Positions 29,206-38,561 of a stretch of 64,000 nt of DNA are shown here, piece by piece. Origin of the DNA: Colwellia piezophila ATCC BAA-637. GTDB lineage: Bacteria > Pseudomonadota > Gammaproteobacteria > Enterobacterales > Alteromonadaceae. The stretch spans positions 158,415 through 222,414 of the forward strand of contig NZ_KB905171.1 of the NCBI RefSeq assembly GCF_000378625.1, written 5' to 3'. Numbering within the stretch: position 1 is the stretch's first letter; the number at the start of each line of letters is the position of its first letter. Under the pieces are notes generated by a model that saw only the letters and a list, made by a program, of their open reading frames with translations, did no database searches and was not told the origin of the DNA. The translations under genes were made by a program, and so were the position numbers.

Positions 29206-31416
29206 TCAGCTGGTTAATTGTTTTTGTGCATATGCAAACTTTAACCGGTATTCTGTTAACTTATGCTCTAGATCATTCATTTCTTCATTAAACTTATCAT
29301 TCTGTGCACTATTATCAGTGATTAACTGATGATTCTCATCACGTAAAAACTTAATGGTTTCTCTAACTTTATCATTGTCTTTTTCTTGTTTATCACGATT
29401 ATTATTAAAGCGAAGTAAGATGTTTTCTTGGCCATCTTGAGCTGTTTTAACTTGCTCATTTAGCACCGAAACTTCTTGCTGATATAGCTTTATATCCTGT
29501 TTCTCTGTTGTTATTTGCTTACTAAGTTGCTCATTTTCCCTACCTAATTCAATAATTTTTTCTTGCGCTATTACTTGTAATTGTTTTACCTGTTCAGCCG
29601 CACTGTTGATTGTTTGAATTTCATCAAGTTGATGCTGCTTTTCACTAATTGCCAGTTCATCTATTTTAGCCATTTGCCCTAAGTGCTCTTGGGCTTGTTG
29701 TTTGGCTTGCTCGTTTAATTGAGTAATTTGTTGTTGATGTTCTTGGCTTTGTTCTGCTACTTGCGCCACTAACTTCGCTATTTCCTCTTGATGTTTTTGC
29801 GCTGATTGCTCAGCTAACTGAGAAATTTGCGTTTGATGCTCTTGATTTTCTTGCTCTACTTGCTCATCTAATTGGGTAATATGCGCTAGGTGCTCTTGAT
29901 TTGTTTGTGCTTCGTGCTCTGCTGATTTAGCAATTCCCTCATGATATTCCTGATTCTTTTTGGCTGCTTGTTCGTTCAAACTAGTAATTTTATCTTTATT
30001 TTGTTGTTCTGCTTGCTCAGCTAACTTAGTAGCTTGCTTTTGCTGTTCTTGAACTTTCTGTTCAGCTTGCTCATCTAATTGAGTAATATGCGCTTGATGC
30101 TCTTGGCTTTGTTGTGCTGCTTGTTCATGCAACTTAGTTATTTGCTCTTTATTTCTCTGTTCTGTCTGCTCAGCTAACTTAGCGGCTTGCTTTTGCTGTT
30201 CTTGTATTTTCTGTTCGGCTTGCTCATTTAGTTCAATAATATTTGCTTGATGCTCTTGGCTTTGTTGTGCTGCATGTTCATTCAACTTAGCGATTTTCGT
30301 TTCATGTTCTTGTATTGTTTTCTCGGTTTGTTCAGCTAACTTCACAATCTGTGCCTGATACTCTTGGCTTTGTTGCTCTCCTTGCTCATTCGACCTAGCT
30401 ATTTTTGCTTGATGCTCTTGGCTTTGTTGTACTGCATGTTCATTCAACTTAGCGATTTGCGTTTCATGTTCTTGTATTGTTTTCTCGGTTTGCTCAGCTA
30501 ACTTCACAATCTGTGCCTGATACTCTTGGCTTTGTTGCTCTCCTTGCTCATTCAACCTAGCTATTTGTGCTTGATGCTCTTGACTAATCTTCTCAGCCTG
30601 TGCATTTTTATTCTGCTCGGTATCTATTTGTTTTTGTGAGCCACTTAGCTGCTGCTGTAATTCAGCGTTACTGTCTTGCTCTTGATTAATCTGCTCGGTT
30701 AGCTGCACTATGATTGTCTGTAAGTCTTGTGAAACTTTATCACTGCCCTTAAGGGCCTCAGCTTGAGCGTGACTTGCTGTATTATTAGCATGTTGAAACT
30801 TTTCAGCAAACGCATCACTTTGTCGTAGTGCAGAAGCTGCCAGTTCTTTTTTAGCTTGCTTCAGTGCATTGGCATGCTGTAGTGAAGCTAACTCAGCTTG
30901 CTCTTTGGATTGGTTCAATTGCCCCATTAAACTAAGCTCTTGTTCTGTTAGCACCATGATACGGCCATTTAAGCCATCAACTTCTTGGCTTCTATCATTA
31001 AGCTTCTGTTCTATTGTTAACAATTTTTCTTCTAATTTATAATGACCACTCTGCTTTTCATCATACTGTAATGTTTTCTGCTGCTTTAAGTTAGCAACTT
31101 GTTGCTCGAGGCTTTCAATAGTTTCGGTATAATTAATGGTATTTTGAGTAAGCTCTACTTGGAAATGTTGTTTATTAACATCAATATCCGTTTGCTTGTC
31201 AGCTAGTGCATGTTTAAGTTGAGATACTTCATGCGCTAGCGCTTGCTCCTTTACCGAGGCATTTTTATTTTTTTGATCAGTATTATGGTTCGCTTGCTCT
31301 TTAACAACAGCAGTTATCAAATTCGTTAACGTATCTTCTACTTGAATGTAAACATCACTTGCTAAGCTTTGTATTTTCTCTTCAACGTCCTTAGAAAGTT
31401 TACTCTTATCGACCAT
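29206..31416 (-). CDS. Long coiled-coil protein with 18-residue repeats
   Basis: 736 residues, almost entirely Gln/Glu/Lys/Ala-rich helix with no signal peptide or membrane segment. Residues 278-592 are 18 tandem copies of an 18-residue unit (consensus sQEHqaqIakLnEQaeq, three copies shortened to 15). The rest (1-277, 593-736) is irregular coiled coil. No family recognised; it looks like a cytoplasmic filament, scaffold or tethering rod. SapC is immediately upstream, but a terminator lies between. Its gene holds a recent 162-bp tandem duplication, so copy number may vary between strains. Confidence 0.85.
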   Translation of the reverse strand: MVDKSKLSKDVEEKIQSLASDVYIQVEDTLTNLITAVVKEQANHNTDQKNKNASVKEQALAHEVSQLKHALADKQTDIDVNKQHFQVELTQNTINYTETIESLEQQVANLKQQKTLQYDEKQSGHYKLEEKLLTIEQKLNDRSQEVDGLNGRIMVLTEQELSLMGQLNQSKEQAELASLQHANALKQAKKELAASALRQSDAFAEKFQHANNTASHAQAEALKGSDKVSQDLQTIIVQLTEQINQEQDSNAELQQQLSGSQKQIDTEQNKNAQAEKISQEHQAQIARLNEQGEQQSQEYQAQIVKLAEQTEKTIQEHETQIAKLNEHAVQQSQEHQAKIARSNEQGEQQSQEYQAQIVKLAEQTEKTIQEHETKIAKLNEHAAQQSQEHQANIIELNEQAEQKIQEQQKQAAKLAEQTEQRNKEQITKLHEQAAQQSQEHQAHITQLDEQAEQKVQEQQKQATKLAEQAEQQNKDKITSLNEQAAKKNQEYHEGIAKSAEHEAQTNQEHLAHITQLDEQVEQENQEHQTQISQLAEQSAQKHQEEIAKLVAQVAEQSQEHQQQITQLNEQAKQQAQEHLGQMAKIDELAISEKQHQLDEIQTINSAAEQVKQLQVIAQEKIIELGRENEQLSKQITTEKQDIKLYQQEVSVLNEQVKTAQDGQENILLRFNNNRDKQEKDNDKVRETIKFLRDENHQLITDNSAQNDKFNEEMNDLEHKLTEYRLKFAYAQKQLTS

Positions 31417-31524
31417 ATTCTTCTCATTATTATAAATCGCTACTACCTGTAAATTACCACAGGTATACCAGTACAGGAATATGAAAAGTTACTTTTTTTA
31501 ACAAAATCGTATACACCAAGACAA

Positions 31525-31550
31525 AAAAAAGAGGCCGAAGCCTCTTTTTT
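31525..31550 (-). terminator. SapC gene terminator
   Basis: GAGGC-CGAA-GCCTC stem with tetraloop, extended by six A/T pairs, between the SapC gene and the coiled-coil gene. Confidence 0.85.
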
Positions 31551-31583
31551 AATATTTGTTGACTATAAAATCAAAAAGATTTT

Positions 31584-32363
31584 TTAGCTCTCAGTAGTCT
31601 CAGCTTGTGCTTCTTGCTTGGCTAATGGTTCAACTTTAATGCCGGTTACTTGTACTTCGTTATTTTGATTGCGCAGTTGTACTAAACGGTTAATTTGCGA
31701 TAATGAGCCTAACATTGCATAAATAGGGACAAATAAGCCGCGTTTATGGAAATCTAAAACTTTATCTTCAGCTAACGATTTTACTTTATCTTCATTGATA
31801 GTGAAAAGTCCGGTAAGTTTTTTCTTCTCACCTGTGCTTAAATCAATTTTTAATTCTAGCTCTTGTAGTAAATCATTTTCTTCTAATTCTTTAATGAAGT
31901 TCTCTGTCATTTTTTCATTTTCGTATAAACGACCCAGAGAGTTTTGCACGTTAGTTAATAATTCAGATTCTTTACCCTCCGCTTCAAATAATGCCAGGTC
32001 TTTGTCTTCACCTACAAATTCACTATCTACGTCAATACAAACCGTTAATGTATTTTCTTTATCTGGATCTAAACCTAAAGAAAACGGTGCCATACCAATG
32101 CTTTGCGGTACAGATAAAGCAGACCATTTGTCATCTTGATAATATACATTTTCTCCTGACTCCAGACCTAACATAGCAACACTGCGGAAACGTGGTGAAT
32201 CAGGATTTTTTACCAATACAATGGGAAAGCTTGCTGATGCTTGGGCGTATTCAGATGCTGTGACAGTGATAATATGTTGGTTAGCAACATGGGCTAAATT
32301 ACGTTTTTGTGAAACTTTAAGATTTTGGTGTTTATCGGATTTAACTGCTACAAAGTTCGCCAT
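31584..32363 (-). CDS. SapC family protein
   Basis: 259 residues, matching the SapC-like family (PF07277) in the segments FPIVLVKNPDSPRFRSVAML, YQDDKWSALSVPQSIGMAPF and the acidic middle (LFEAEGKESELL). Members are common in marine gammaproteobacteria and Caulobacterales near TonB receptors, flavin halogenases, beta-hydroxylase-like and sulfotransferase genes, but their biochemical role is not established. No export signal. It ends in a terminator. Divergent from the small secreted protein gene at 32542. The family name goes back to an S-layer context in Campylobacter; that role is not implied here. Confidence 0.85.
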   Translation of the reverse strand: MANFVAVKSDKHQNLKVSQKRNLAHVANQHIITVTASEYAQASASFPIVLVKNPDSPRFRSVAMLGLESGENVYYQDDKWSALSVPQSIGMAPFSLGLDPDKENTLTVCIDVDSEFVGEDKDLALFEAEGKESELLTNVQNSLGRLYENEKMTENFIKELEENDLLQELELKIDLSTGEKKKLTGLFTINEDKVKSLAEDKVLDFHKRGLFVPIYAMLGSLSQINRLVQLRNQNNEVQVTGIKVEPLAKQEAQAETTES

Positions 32364-32541
32364 GATATTGTCTCTTGTAAATGCTGTCGTAGAGCATATT
32401 TTTATAATTATTGTAATTGAACTATATTTTACCCGCTTGGGATAACTAGCATGTAATTACTGCGTTGTTATAAGTTATGGAGACACTTAATTCGCTTTCA
32501 ATGCTAAACTGAATATTATTTGCTAAAAGGGATAAAAAAGC

Positions 32542-32841
32542 ATGATGTTCTATAAAATATTTGCTTTTTTCATGGTGCTGTTATTTTCGCTTAATAGTCT
32601 AGCCATGCCTAAAATAGCGGTAAAACATCAACGTAATATTAAAGGTTTTGCTGAAATACAAGTTAGCAATGCCACCATGGAAAACTTAATCTGTCATGTC
32701 GCCATTGACGGTCATAAAATTCTGTTTCGCCTTAAAGCCATCGAAGTCTCTAAATGGTACGTCGCTACTGACATCCGCTTTAATCATACCCACTTCAGTG
32801 TTTGGTGTGACTATTTAAAATTACACCCTAACTATCAATAG
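32542..32841 (+). CDS. Small exported protein, unknown function
   Basis: 99 residues: signal peptide (1-22, ending SLA), then a compact beta-rich domain of about 77 residues with two cysteines (NLICHVAIDGHK and HFSVWCDYLK) that may form a disulfide. An AAGGGA lies nine bases before the ATG. I do not recognise the family. It precedes the sulfotransferase gene by 117 bases on the same strand. Confidence 0.75.
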   Translation: MMFYKIFAFFMVLLFSLNSLAMPKIAVKHQRNIKGFAEIQVSNATMENLICHVAIDGHKILFRLKAIEVSKWYVATDIRFNHTHFSVWCDYLKLHPNYQ

Positions 32842-32958
32842 GATTAACCTTCTTCAACCGGTGTAATTTTACCTTGGCAAAAATTTAATTGACGCTTTTA
32901 TTGGCAATGGTTATTTATATATTTTAATATTTATCAAATTCCCTTTGTTGAGTCTGTT

Positions 32959-33861
32959 TTGAAATCATCTAGTCATACTGAAGTAAACGCTTTCGATCGC
33001 CCAATCATTGTATTAGCCAGCCCTCGCTCTGGTAGTACCTTATTTTATGAAACACTGGGCAAAGCAAAAGACTTATGGACTGTAGGTGGTGAAAGCCATG
33101 CCATCATTGAAGAAATCCCTGAATTCAGCACTATCTACAATGGCTCAATTTCTAATGAATTAACCGAAAATGATGGCACAACTCGAGCAATTGAAGTGCT
33201 ACGAGAACGTTTTCAACAACAATTGCGCGATAGCAACAACCAAGCATATGATGAACAACAACTTAAACCGATCAGGTTTTTAGAGAAAACACCCAAAAAT
33301 TCATTGCGAATTCGCTTCTTGAATAAAGTTTTTCCTGATGCAATTTTTGTTCATTTGATACGAGATCCTAAAGATAACATCAGTAGTATTATTGAAGGTT
33401 GGCGTTCTGGTCATTTTATAACTTACCCGCATTTGCCGGGTTTTAATAATCAATGGTCTTACCTTTTACCGCCAAAATGGGAGGCGTTAAAAGGCAAGCC
33501 TGTAGAAGAGATTGCAACTTTTCAATGGCAAACAGCAAATCAAGCCATTATCAATGACCTTAAACACATCCCCGAAAATAGACAATACACCATTAATTAT
33601 CAAGATTTTCTGGATAATACTGGCGCCGTAATTAGTAAATTATGTCACTTTATTGGTATTGAATTTGACCCTGAATTACAACAGTACTGCAATAAACCTC
33701 TACCTTATTCTCAATATACACTGACCAAGCCTAAAGCAGATAAATGGCAAAAAAACAAAGCCTTATTAGCACCTCACATGCCGCAATTAACGCCACTAAT
33801 TAACCAACTTAACGCTAACCTAACAAACTTTAGTGATTACCAAGTAGATAATATTATATGA
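32959..33861 (+). CDS. PAPS-dependent sulfotransferase
   Basis: 300 residues. The 5'-phosphosulfate loop is ASPRSGSTLFYETL (about 20-33), and the 3'-phosphate site is FVHLIRDPKDNISSII (about 134-149), the two hallmarks of cytosolic sulfotransferases that move sulfate from PAPS to hydroxyl or amine groups. EKTPKNSLRIRFL is the substrate-side helix. Start TTG at 32959; no strong Shine-Dalgarno. Its stop overlaps the next ATG by 4 bases, so the pair is cotranslated. The substrate is unknown: a glycan, a lipid or a peptide are open. Confidence 0.88.
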   Translation: MKSSSHTEVNAFDRPIIVLASPRSGSTLFYETLGKAKDLWTVGGESHAIIEEIPEFSTIYNGSISNELTENDGTTRAIEVLRERFQQQLRDSNNQAYDEQQLKPIRFLEKTPKNSLRIRFLNKVFPDAIFVHLIRDPKDNISSIIEGWRSGHFITYPHLPGFNNQWSYLLPPKWEALKGKPVEEIATFQWQTANQAIINDLKHIPENRQYTINYQDFLDNTGAVISKLCHFIGIEFDPELQQYCNKPLPYSQYTLTKPKADKWQKNKALLAPHMPQLTPLINQLNANLTNFSDYQVDNII

Positions 33862-34814
33862 AACTAGCCCATGAATTTTTCAAATTACCCCTAAGTTTTG
33901 ATGTCGCTAAACTACAAGAAGAAGTTGCCCTTTTTTCCGCCAATGATTGGCATCAGCACCACGAAGGTTTCAAAGGCAATAGTGCTATTCCGTTGATCAG
34001 CGTTAATGGTGAAATAAATAATGACTTTACTGGCGAAATGTTAGCAACGAGCGCATTAAAGCAGAGCAAATATCTACAACAAGTTATTGCCTCTTTTGAT
34101 GAAGTTTTCGGCCGTTCTCGATTAATGAAATTAGATGCTAGCTTTGAAGTACCCTTGCATTCAGATGTCAATTATCACTGGTATAAACGGGTAAGAATCC
34201 ATATCCCAATAATCACTGATGCTGATGTTATCTTTCATTGCGGCGATAAAGCTGTTCATATGGCTGAGGGCGAGTGTTGGATTTTTGATACCTGGAAGCA
34301 GCACCGAGTGGTTAATAACTCAAGCAAAGATAGAGTTCACCTAGTCATAGATACGTTTGGCTCTAGCCAGTTTTGGCAAATGATCAATAAAGCATTTGTC
34401 CCATGGCACAGTCAAGCTGAAGAGCCCATCAAAAGCTTAGCTTATACGCCCGCAAGTAAAAGTCAGACACTAATGGAGAAGTATAACAATCCAATCGTAA
34501 TGAGCCCTGGCGAATTAGACTTTATGCTGAATGAATTAACCGACGAAGTACAACAAGTCTCTTCAAATGATAGCGCTAATACACATAGGCTGATTGATAT
34601 TTTACACGGTTTTAGCCAAAATTGGCGAAGGTTGTGGTCACTCTATGGCAATGAGAAAGTTGGTTGGCCGCATTATCATCAATGTAGGGATGGTACTTTT
34701 CATCAGGCTAAAGTGGTAGCCTCACAATTAAAAATATCTAACGACAGTAGCGCATTAGATATGTTGGCTCATTGTATTATAGTCCCCGCTCTCACCCCGC
34801 CAACAGGAAGGTAA
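33858..34814 (+). CDS. Aspartyl/asparaginyl beta-hydroxylase-like 2-oxoglutarate oxygenase
   Basis: 318 residues. The double-stranded beta-helix core (about 50-170) has probable iron ligands H101 (LHSDVNYHWYKRVRIHIPI) and H149 (WKQHRVVNN), with R159 in KDRVHLVIDTFG for 2-oxoglutarate. A C-terminal helical extension of about 130 residues has no recognised family. The partner sulfotransferase overlaps it, which suggests that a hydroxylated product may be sulfated or that both act on one substrate (inference). Such enzymes hydroxylate Asp/Asn/Pro/Arg in peptides or fatty chains. Confidence 0.85.
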   Translation: MKLAHEFFKLPLSFDVAKLQEEVALFSANDWHQHHEGFKGNSAIPLISVNGEINNDFTGEMLATSALKQSKYLQQVIASFDEVFGRSRLMKLDASFEVPLHSDVNYHWYKRVRIHIPIITDADVIFHCGDKAVHMAEGECWIFDTWKQHRVVNNSSKDRVHLVIDTFGSSQFWQMINKAFVPWHSQAEEPIKSLAYTPASKSQTLMEKYNNPIVMSPGELDFMLNELTDEVQQVSSNDSANTHRLIDILHGFSQNWRRLWSLYGNEKVGWPHYHQCRDGTFHQAKVVASQLKISNDSSALDMLAHCIIVPALTPPTGR

Positions 34815-34844
34815 CAGCCCCGCTCGCTTAAACGGTTTTCTATT

Positions 34845-35042
34845 TAACCTGAACTCTGGTTAATGAATGTTATAACACTATGAAATTTAGGTAGTAAATT
34901 ACACGTTATACACAATGATGTTAGTTTAGTCGTTATCAAGGCATTTTTACGTACCCAATAGCTGGCTATTGGTAGGAGAAATAACGCTGATAGCGGTTAA
35001 AATAGCTTTGTTGTGTAATATTGCTTATCCAGAACTCAGGTT
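34845..35042. mobile_element. MITE-like element with imperfect terminal inverted repeats
   Basis: About 195 bases with ends TAACCTGAACTCTGGTTAA (left) and the complement of TAACCTGAGTTCTGGATAA (right); matching continues at roughly 25 of 34 positions. No ORF inside. It contains a strong hairpin CCAATAGC-TG-GCTATTGG near 34960. A target-site duplication is not clear. It ends at the TPR-sulfotransferase stop codon. Confidence 0.55.
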
Positions 35043-35044
35043 AT

Positions 35045-36640
35045 TTAATCTAGCAAGGCATTCGCTTGTTTAATAATACTCTCAAATCTTGGTAAAAATG
35101 GGGTCATACCTTGCTCATATTTCTGCCAAGAATTAACCGAACGTCTATTAATCGGTTGTTTCACCTGACTAACACTCGGGGTTAGTACCACGCGATCAGA
35201 CTTATAAAAGGTCAAGCAATCTGCTTCAAACGTTAATTGACAATAATTGAGTAGCTTTCTGATCTCAGTTTCAGGATTTTCGGTTAAGCCTTCATAACTT
35301 AGGTGATAAATATCTTGGCCAAAGGTTTTTTTCCAATGATGCATCAGCGCAAGGTAACCTTGCCAATAACCCATAATGCCTTCCATCGAATAAGAATACT
35401 CATGACCACGGCTAAAGTATTGTTTAAAAACACTTAAGCCATTATCTAATGGGTTGCGGATAACATTAATAATTTTTGCATTCGGGAATAGCGCTTTGAT
35501 TAAACCAATATGCAAAAAGTTATTAGGGTTTTTATCAATCACAATAGGTTGATAGTCAGTAAAATATTGTTGTACTTGATTACAGTAACTTTGTGAGTAC
35601 TCTTGTCTTTTTTCATTGCTAAGTGCTTTTAATTGCGTAACGTAACCACCTGATTTCTCTAACTCAAGTCCGATACGTTCAATATATTGCAACTCATCGG
35701 TAGCCACCACTTTGGAGTGACTCGCTAATATTTGTTCAACCAAGGTAGTGCCAGAACGTGGCATGCCAACGATAAAGATAGGGGTGAAGTTTTCACAGGC
35801 TAAGGTTTTGGTAAAGGTATTATCAATGCCCCTTATCATGCTATTCACCAAACCGGCGAACAATTCCTGCTTAAAAGGGCGATAGCGAGCAAAGGTATTA
35901 TTTGCCGCTGACATTTTTTTAAAGGCTAAAGCAAAGTCTTGTTGCTGCTCACACGCTCTGGCGAGAGCAAAGTTTAACAGCGCTTTATTACCAATATTGA
36001 TACCTTCGTCAGCTAACAACTGCTCCATTTTGGCTTTGTCTTCGGCTAGAAAAGAAAAATCTTTCAAATCGGCCAGACTCCAGTAACCGACACCACATTG
36101 TGCTGGCGTTTCACTGACAAACTGTCGATAGTAGCTCACCGCCTTACTACTGTCGCCTTTCGCTTTATAAATATGACCTAAATTTAATGATAAATGTGGC
36201 AACTCATGATGATGACTTATACAGGTTAAAAATGATTGCTCGGCAAGTTCGATTTTTCCTGCGGCCATCGCAACGATGCCGTGCTTAAAGCGCATTGCTA
36301 CATCACCATCGTATTGTTTTATATATAACTCTATTTGCGCGAGTAATTTGAAGTGTTCTTCTTGTGCCTCAAGCAATGAAATTAATAATAAGTGCTGCTC
36401 TTTTTTTGAAGCTATATCGGCAGATAATAAATCAAGAAATACACCAGCCTTGGCAAAATCTTGGCATCTAAGCTCTATGTTAAAGGCAAGTTCTAATAGC
36501 GCTTTATTATGGGTCAGGGTCTTTAATAAGACCGAAACCTTTTGCCTAGCCTCTAATATTTTGTTATTGGAAAATAGATTTTTGCATTGAATTATTAGGT
36601 TTTTATCACTTTGAGATAGTTCAGCTGACGCAGACTTCAT
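35045..36640 (-). CDS. TPR-sulfotransferase fusion protein
   Basis: 531 residues. The N-terminal half (about 10-265) is a tetratricopeptide solenoid, e.g. LSLNLGHIYKAKGDSSKAVSYY. The C-terminal half is a sulfotransferase with 5'-phosphosulfate loop IVGMPRSGTTLVEQIL (about 290-305) and 3'-phosphate motif INVIRNPLDNGLSVFK. No signal peptide. This architecture recurs in marine proteobacteria near TonB receptors. It converges on the sulfotransferase/hydroxylase pair on the other side of the MITE-like element. It may modify a peptide or protein substrate held by the TPR part (inference). Confidence 0.92.
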   Translation of the reverse strand: MKSASAELSQSDKNLIIQCKNLFSNNKILEARQKVSVLLKTLTHNKALLELAFNIELRCQDFAKAGVFLDLLSADIASKKEQHLLLISLLEAQEEHFKLLAQIELYIKQYDGDVAMRFKHGIVAMAAGKIELAEQSFLTCISHHHELPHLSLNLGHIYKAKGDSSKAVSYYRQFVSETPAQCGVGYWSLADLKDFSFLAEDKAKMEQLLADEGINIGNKALLNFALARACEQQQDFALAFKKMSAANNTFARYRPFKQELFAGLVNSMIRGIDNTFTKTLACENFTPIFIVGMPRSGTTLVEQILASHSKVVATDELQYIERIGLELEKSGGYVTQLKALSNEKRQEYSQSYCNQVQQYFTDYQPIVIDKNPNNFLHIGLIKALFPNAKIINVIRNPLDNGLSVFKQYFSRGHEYSYSMEGIMGYWQGYLALMHHWKKTFGQDIYHLSYEGLTENPETEIRKLLNYCQLTFEADCLTFYKSDRVVLTPSVSQVKQPINRRSVNSWQKYEQGMTPFLPRFESIIKQANALLD

Positions 36641-36782
36641 TTTAGCTTCTTAGAGTTGACAAGGTTCACTTGGGAAATAATAGTATTTTACGTGGTTATG
36701 CTAAGCAACAAAAATTTATCTAAAGTGCGTACAAAGCCATGATAAATCGCCAGCTTGTTAAAATAGCTCAAGCTTTCACCAT

Positions 36783-36809
36783 AAAAAACGGCGCCCTAAG
36801 GCACCGTTA
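36783..36809 (-). terminator. Terminator downstream of lipoprotein/receptor-tail gene
   Basis: Minus-strand stem AACGGTGCC paired with GGCGCCGTT (one wobble) followed by a T-run. Confidence 0.7.
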
Positions 36810-36863
36810 TATTTCCATTAAAGGCAATTAATTAGTATCGCTAACTAAGTCTTAGTTAACTCA

Positions 36864-37160
36864 CTAAAACTTAATTTGTGCACCAAGGTAAACAAAACGA
36901 CCTTCACAACCTGATATCCCTTCTAATTCATAGCCATCATTGGGTGTTACTGTGATTGCCACACTTTCACCTTCAGTGACCAGCATAGAATCGATGCTCG
37001 CGTTTCCTCCGTCACCAACATTGGTGCTAACTTTGAAGCTATCGACATCAAATGTTGGCTCTTCCTTATCAACCTCACAACCTACTAAATTACCTGCTAC
37101 AAACATGCAGAATAGCGGTGTAGTAAACTTACCTTTTATTGCTGTTATTTTTTTATTCAT
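36864..37160 (-). pseudogene. Lipoprotein fragment fused to outer-membrane receptor C-terminus
   Basis: The start is taken at 37160, giving a lipoprotein signal ending in NLVGC (lipobox LVGC). It is followed by an Ig-like bacterial repeat (GGNASIDSMLVTEGESVAI, then VTPNDGYELEGISGCEG) that stops halfway. It then changes to RFVYLGAQIKF and a stop: the aromatic-ended last strand typical of TonB-dependent receptors and not of lipoproteins. This looks like a deletion joining the front of a lipoprotein gene to the tail of a receptor gene on the same strand. A real but unusual small protein is possible. Probably translated but non-functional. Confidence 0.6.
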
Positions 37161-37537
37161 TTTTATGCTCTCTATCTTGTTCAATGAGAATTATTGCAAA
37201 AGCTAAAGTTGTCGTTGATAGCAATAAAATTGCAATTGAAGTATCTTAAATTCTGCTGCTAACAAATGAATACCAAAGCGGTAACACTGATGATTTATCA
37301 ACCAAAACCAGTGTTGAAAATTGCGAGGAAATAAACAAGATTAAAGAAATCGTTTATCAGTCTATTTTGTCTAGCCAATATCATTTATTAGTCTTTTTTA
37401 CCTATTTACCTGATGTAGAGCAGGATAAAAGCATTATTTCTGCTGATAAATTAGGTATTATAGAAACTTAAAACGACGACACAAAACTCGTTATTAATAA
37501 CAAAAAGTAAGTACGAATCTCTGGTGAAAGTGGCAAG
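37161..37537. other. Intergenic region before the LysR gene
   Basis: About 375 bases. No ORF on either strand looks real. It has an AT-rich stretch but no recognised promoter, repeat or RNA. Confidence 0.4.
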
Positions 37538-38434
37538 ATGAATATAGAAACTAAATGGCTAAAAGATTTTGTCGTGTTAGCACAAACCCGTAATTTTTCA
37601 AAAGCAGCGGCAATTAGACATGTAAGCCAACCCGCCTTTAGCCGCAGAATTAAAGCACTCGAGAGTAAACTTAACTGCAAAGTGGTCAATCGTTTACACC
37701 AACCGTTGCAATTGACCCTATCCGGTGAGATATTTTTAAAGCGCGCCGAAAACTTACTGATTGAGCTCGACTTACTCAGTGCCGAATTACAACAGCAAAA
37801 CTTACGCACACCATTAGTGTTTTCTGCAACCCACACCTTATCAATTGGTGTTTTTCCATCCATTGTTGAGCACCTCAATAAACTGGAGTTCACTGTCGAT
37901 ACGCAACTTAAAATTGCCGATGCCGACGATTGCGCGAATTTACTTAAACATAAGCATTGTGATTATTTATTAGCCTTTAGCGATCCTTTGCTCGATGCCT
38001 TTCACCATGACTCTATTTTATTAAGCAAAGTGAAGTTATTACCTGTTTGTCTGGCAAACGAACAGGGTGAGCCTATCTATCAATTATCACAACCAAAAGG
38101 TGATGTACCGTATTTGGCTTACCAAGAAAATATTTACCTCGACCGTGTGGTCAGTAAATTACTTAAAGCAAAAGGCCAACAAGTTAACTTTAATAAAAGG
38201 CTAATGTCGCCCATGGCTGATAGCTTAAAAATGATGGCGTTAAAAGGTTTAGGCGTTGCTTGGATCCCTGAATTTAGCTTAGCGACAGAATTAGCCAGCC
38301 AACAATTAGTGGTAGCCGGCGATAAGCAATGGCAACCCGAATTATCATTAAGGTTATACCGCGCTAAAAAAACGCATAACAACCATTCGTTTCAAGAAAA
38401 AGTATGGTTACATTTCAATAACCTCAACTTGTAA
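37538..38434 (+). CDS. LysR-family regulator, HypT/YjiE-like
   Basis: 298 residues. The N-terminal winged HTH (1-60: ETKWLKDFVVLAQTRNFSKA, then SQPAFSRRIKALE) and the substrate-binding-like domain closely follow the E. coli HypT pattern (e.g. HTLSIGVFPSIVEHL, LGVAWIPEFSLATE). HypT responds to hypochlorite through methionine oxidation; whether this protein does is not shown. It lies just upstream of aspartase in the same direction (127 bases to the chosen aspA start), so it may regulate that gene or form an operon with it. Confidence 0.88.
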   Translation: MNIETKWLKDFVVLAQTRNFSKAAAIRHVSQPAFSRRIKALESKLNCKVVNRLHQPLQLTLSGEIFLKRAENLLIELDLLSAELQQQNLRTPLVFSATHTLSIGVFPSIVEHLNKLEFTVDTQLKIADADDCANLLKHKHCDYLLAFSDPLLDAFHHDSILLSKVKLLPVCLANEQGEPIYQLSQPKGDVPYLAYQENIYLDRVVSKLLKAKGQQVNFNKRLMSPMADSLKMMALKGLGVAWIPEFSLATELASQQLVVAGDKQWQPELSLRLYRAKKTHNNHSFQEKVWLHFNNLNL

Positions 38435-38561
38435 GTCCAGGGGATTAGCAGCCTAAACTGTCATTATGCATAACTTGCATAACCACTCAGTTAAATCGGC
38501 ATTGGTAATAAGTACTGGGAATTATTACCTTAGCGCCACTATTCATCAACCCGTAAAAATC

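Noticed and set aside
29647..30588. CRISPR-like repeats inside the coiled-coil gene
   Set aside because: They are in-frame protein repeats without spacers; period 54 bp, with related neighbouring units.
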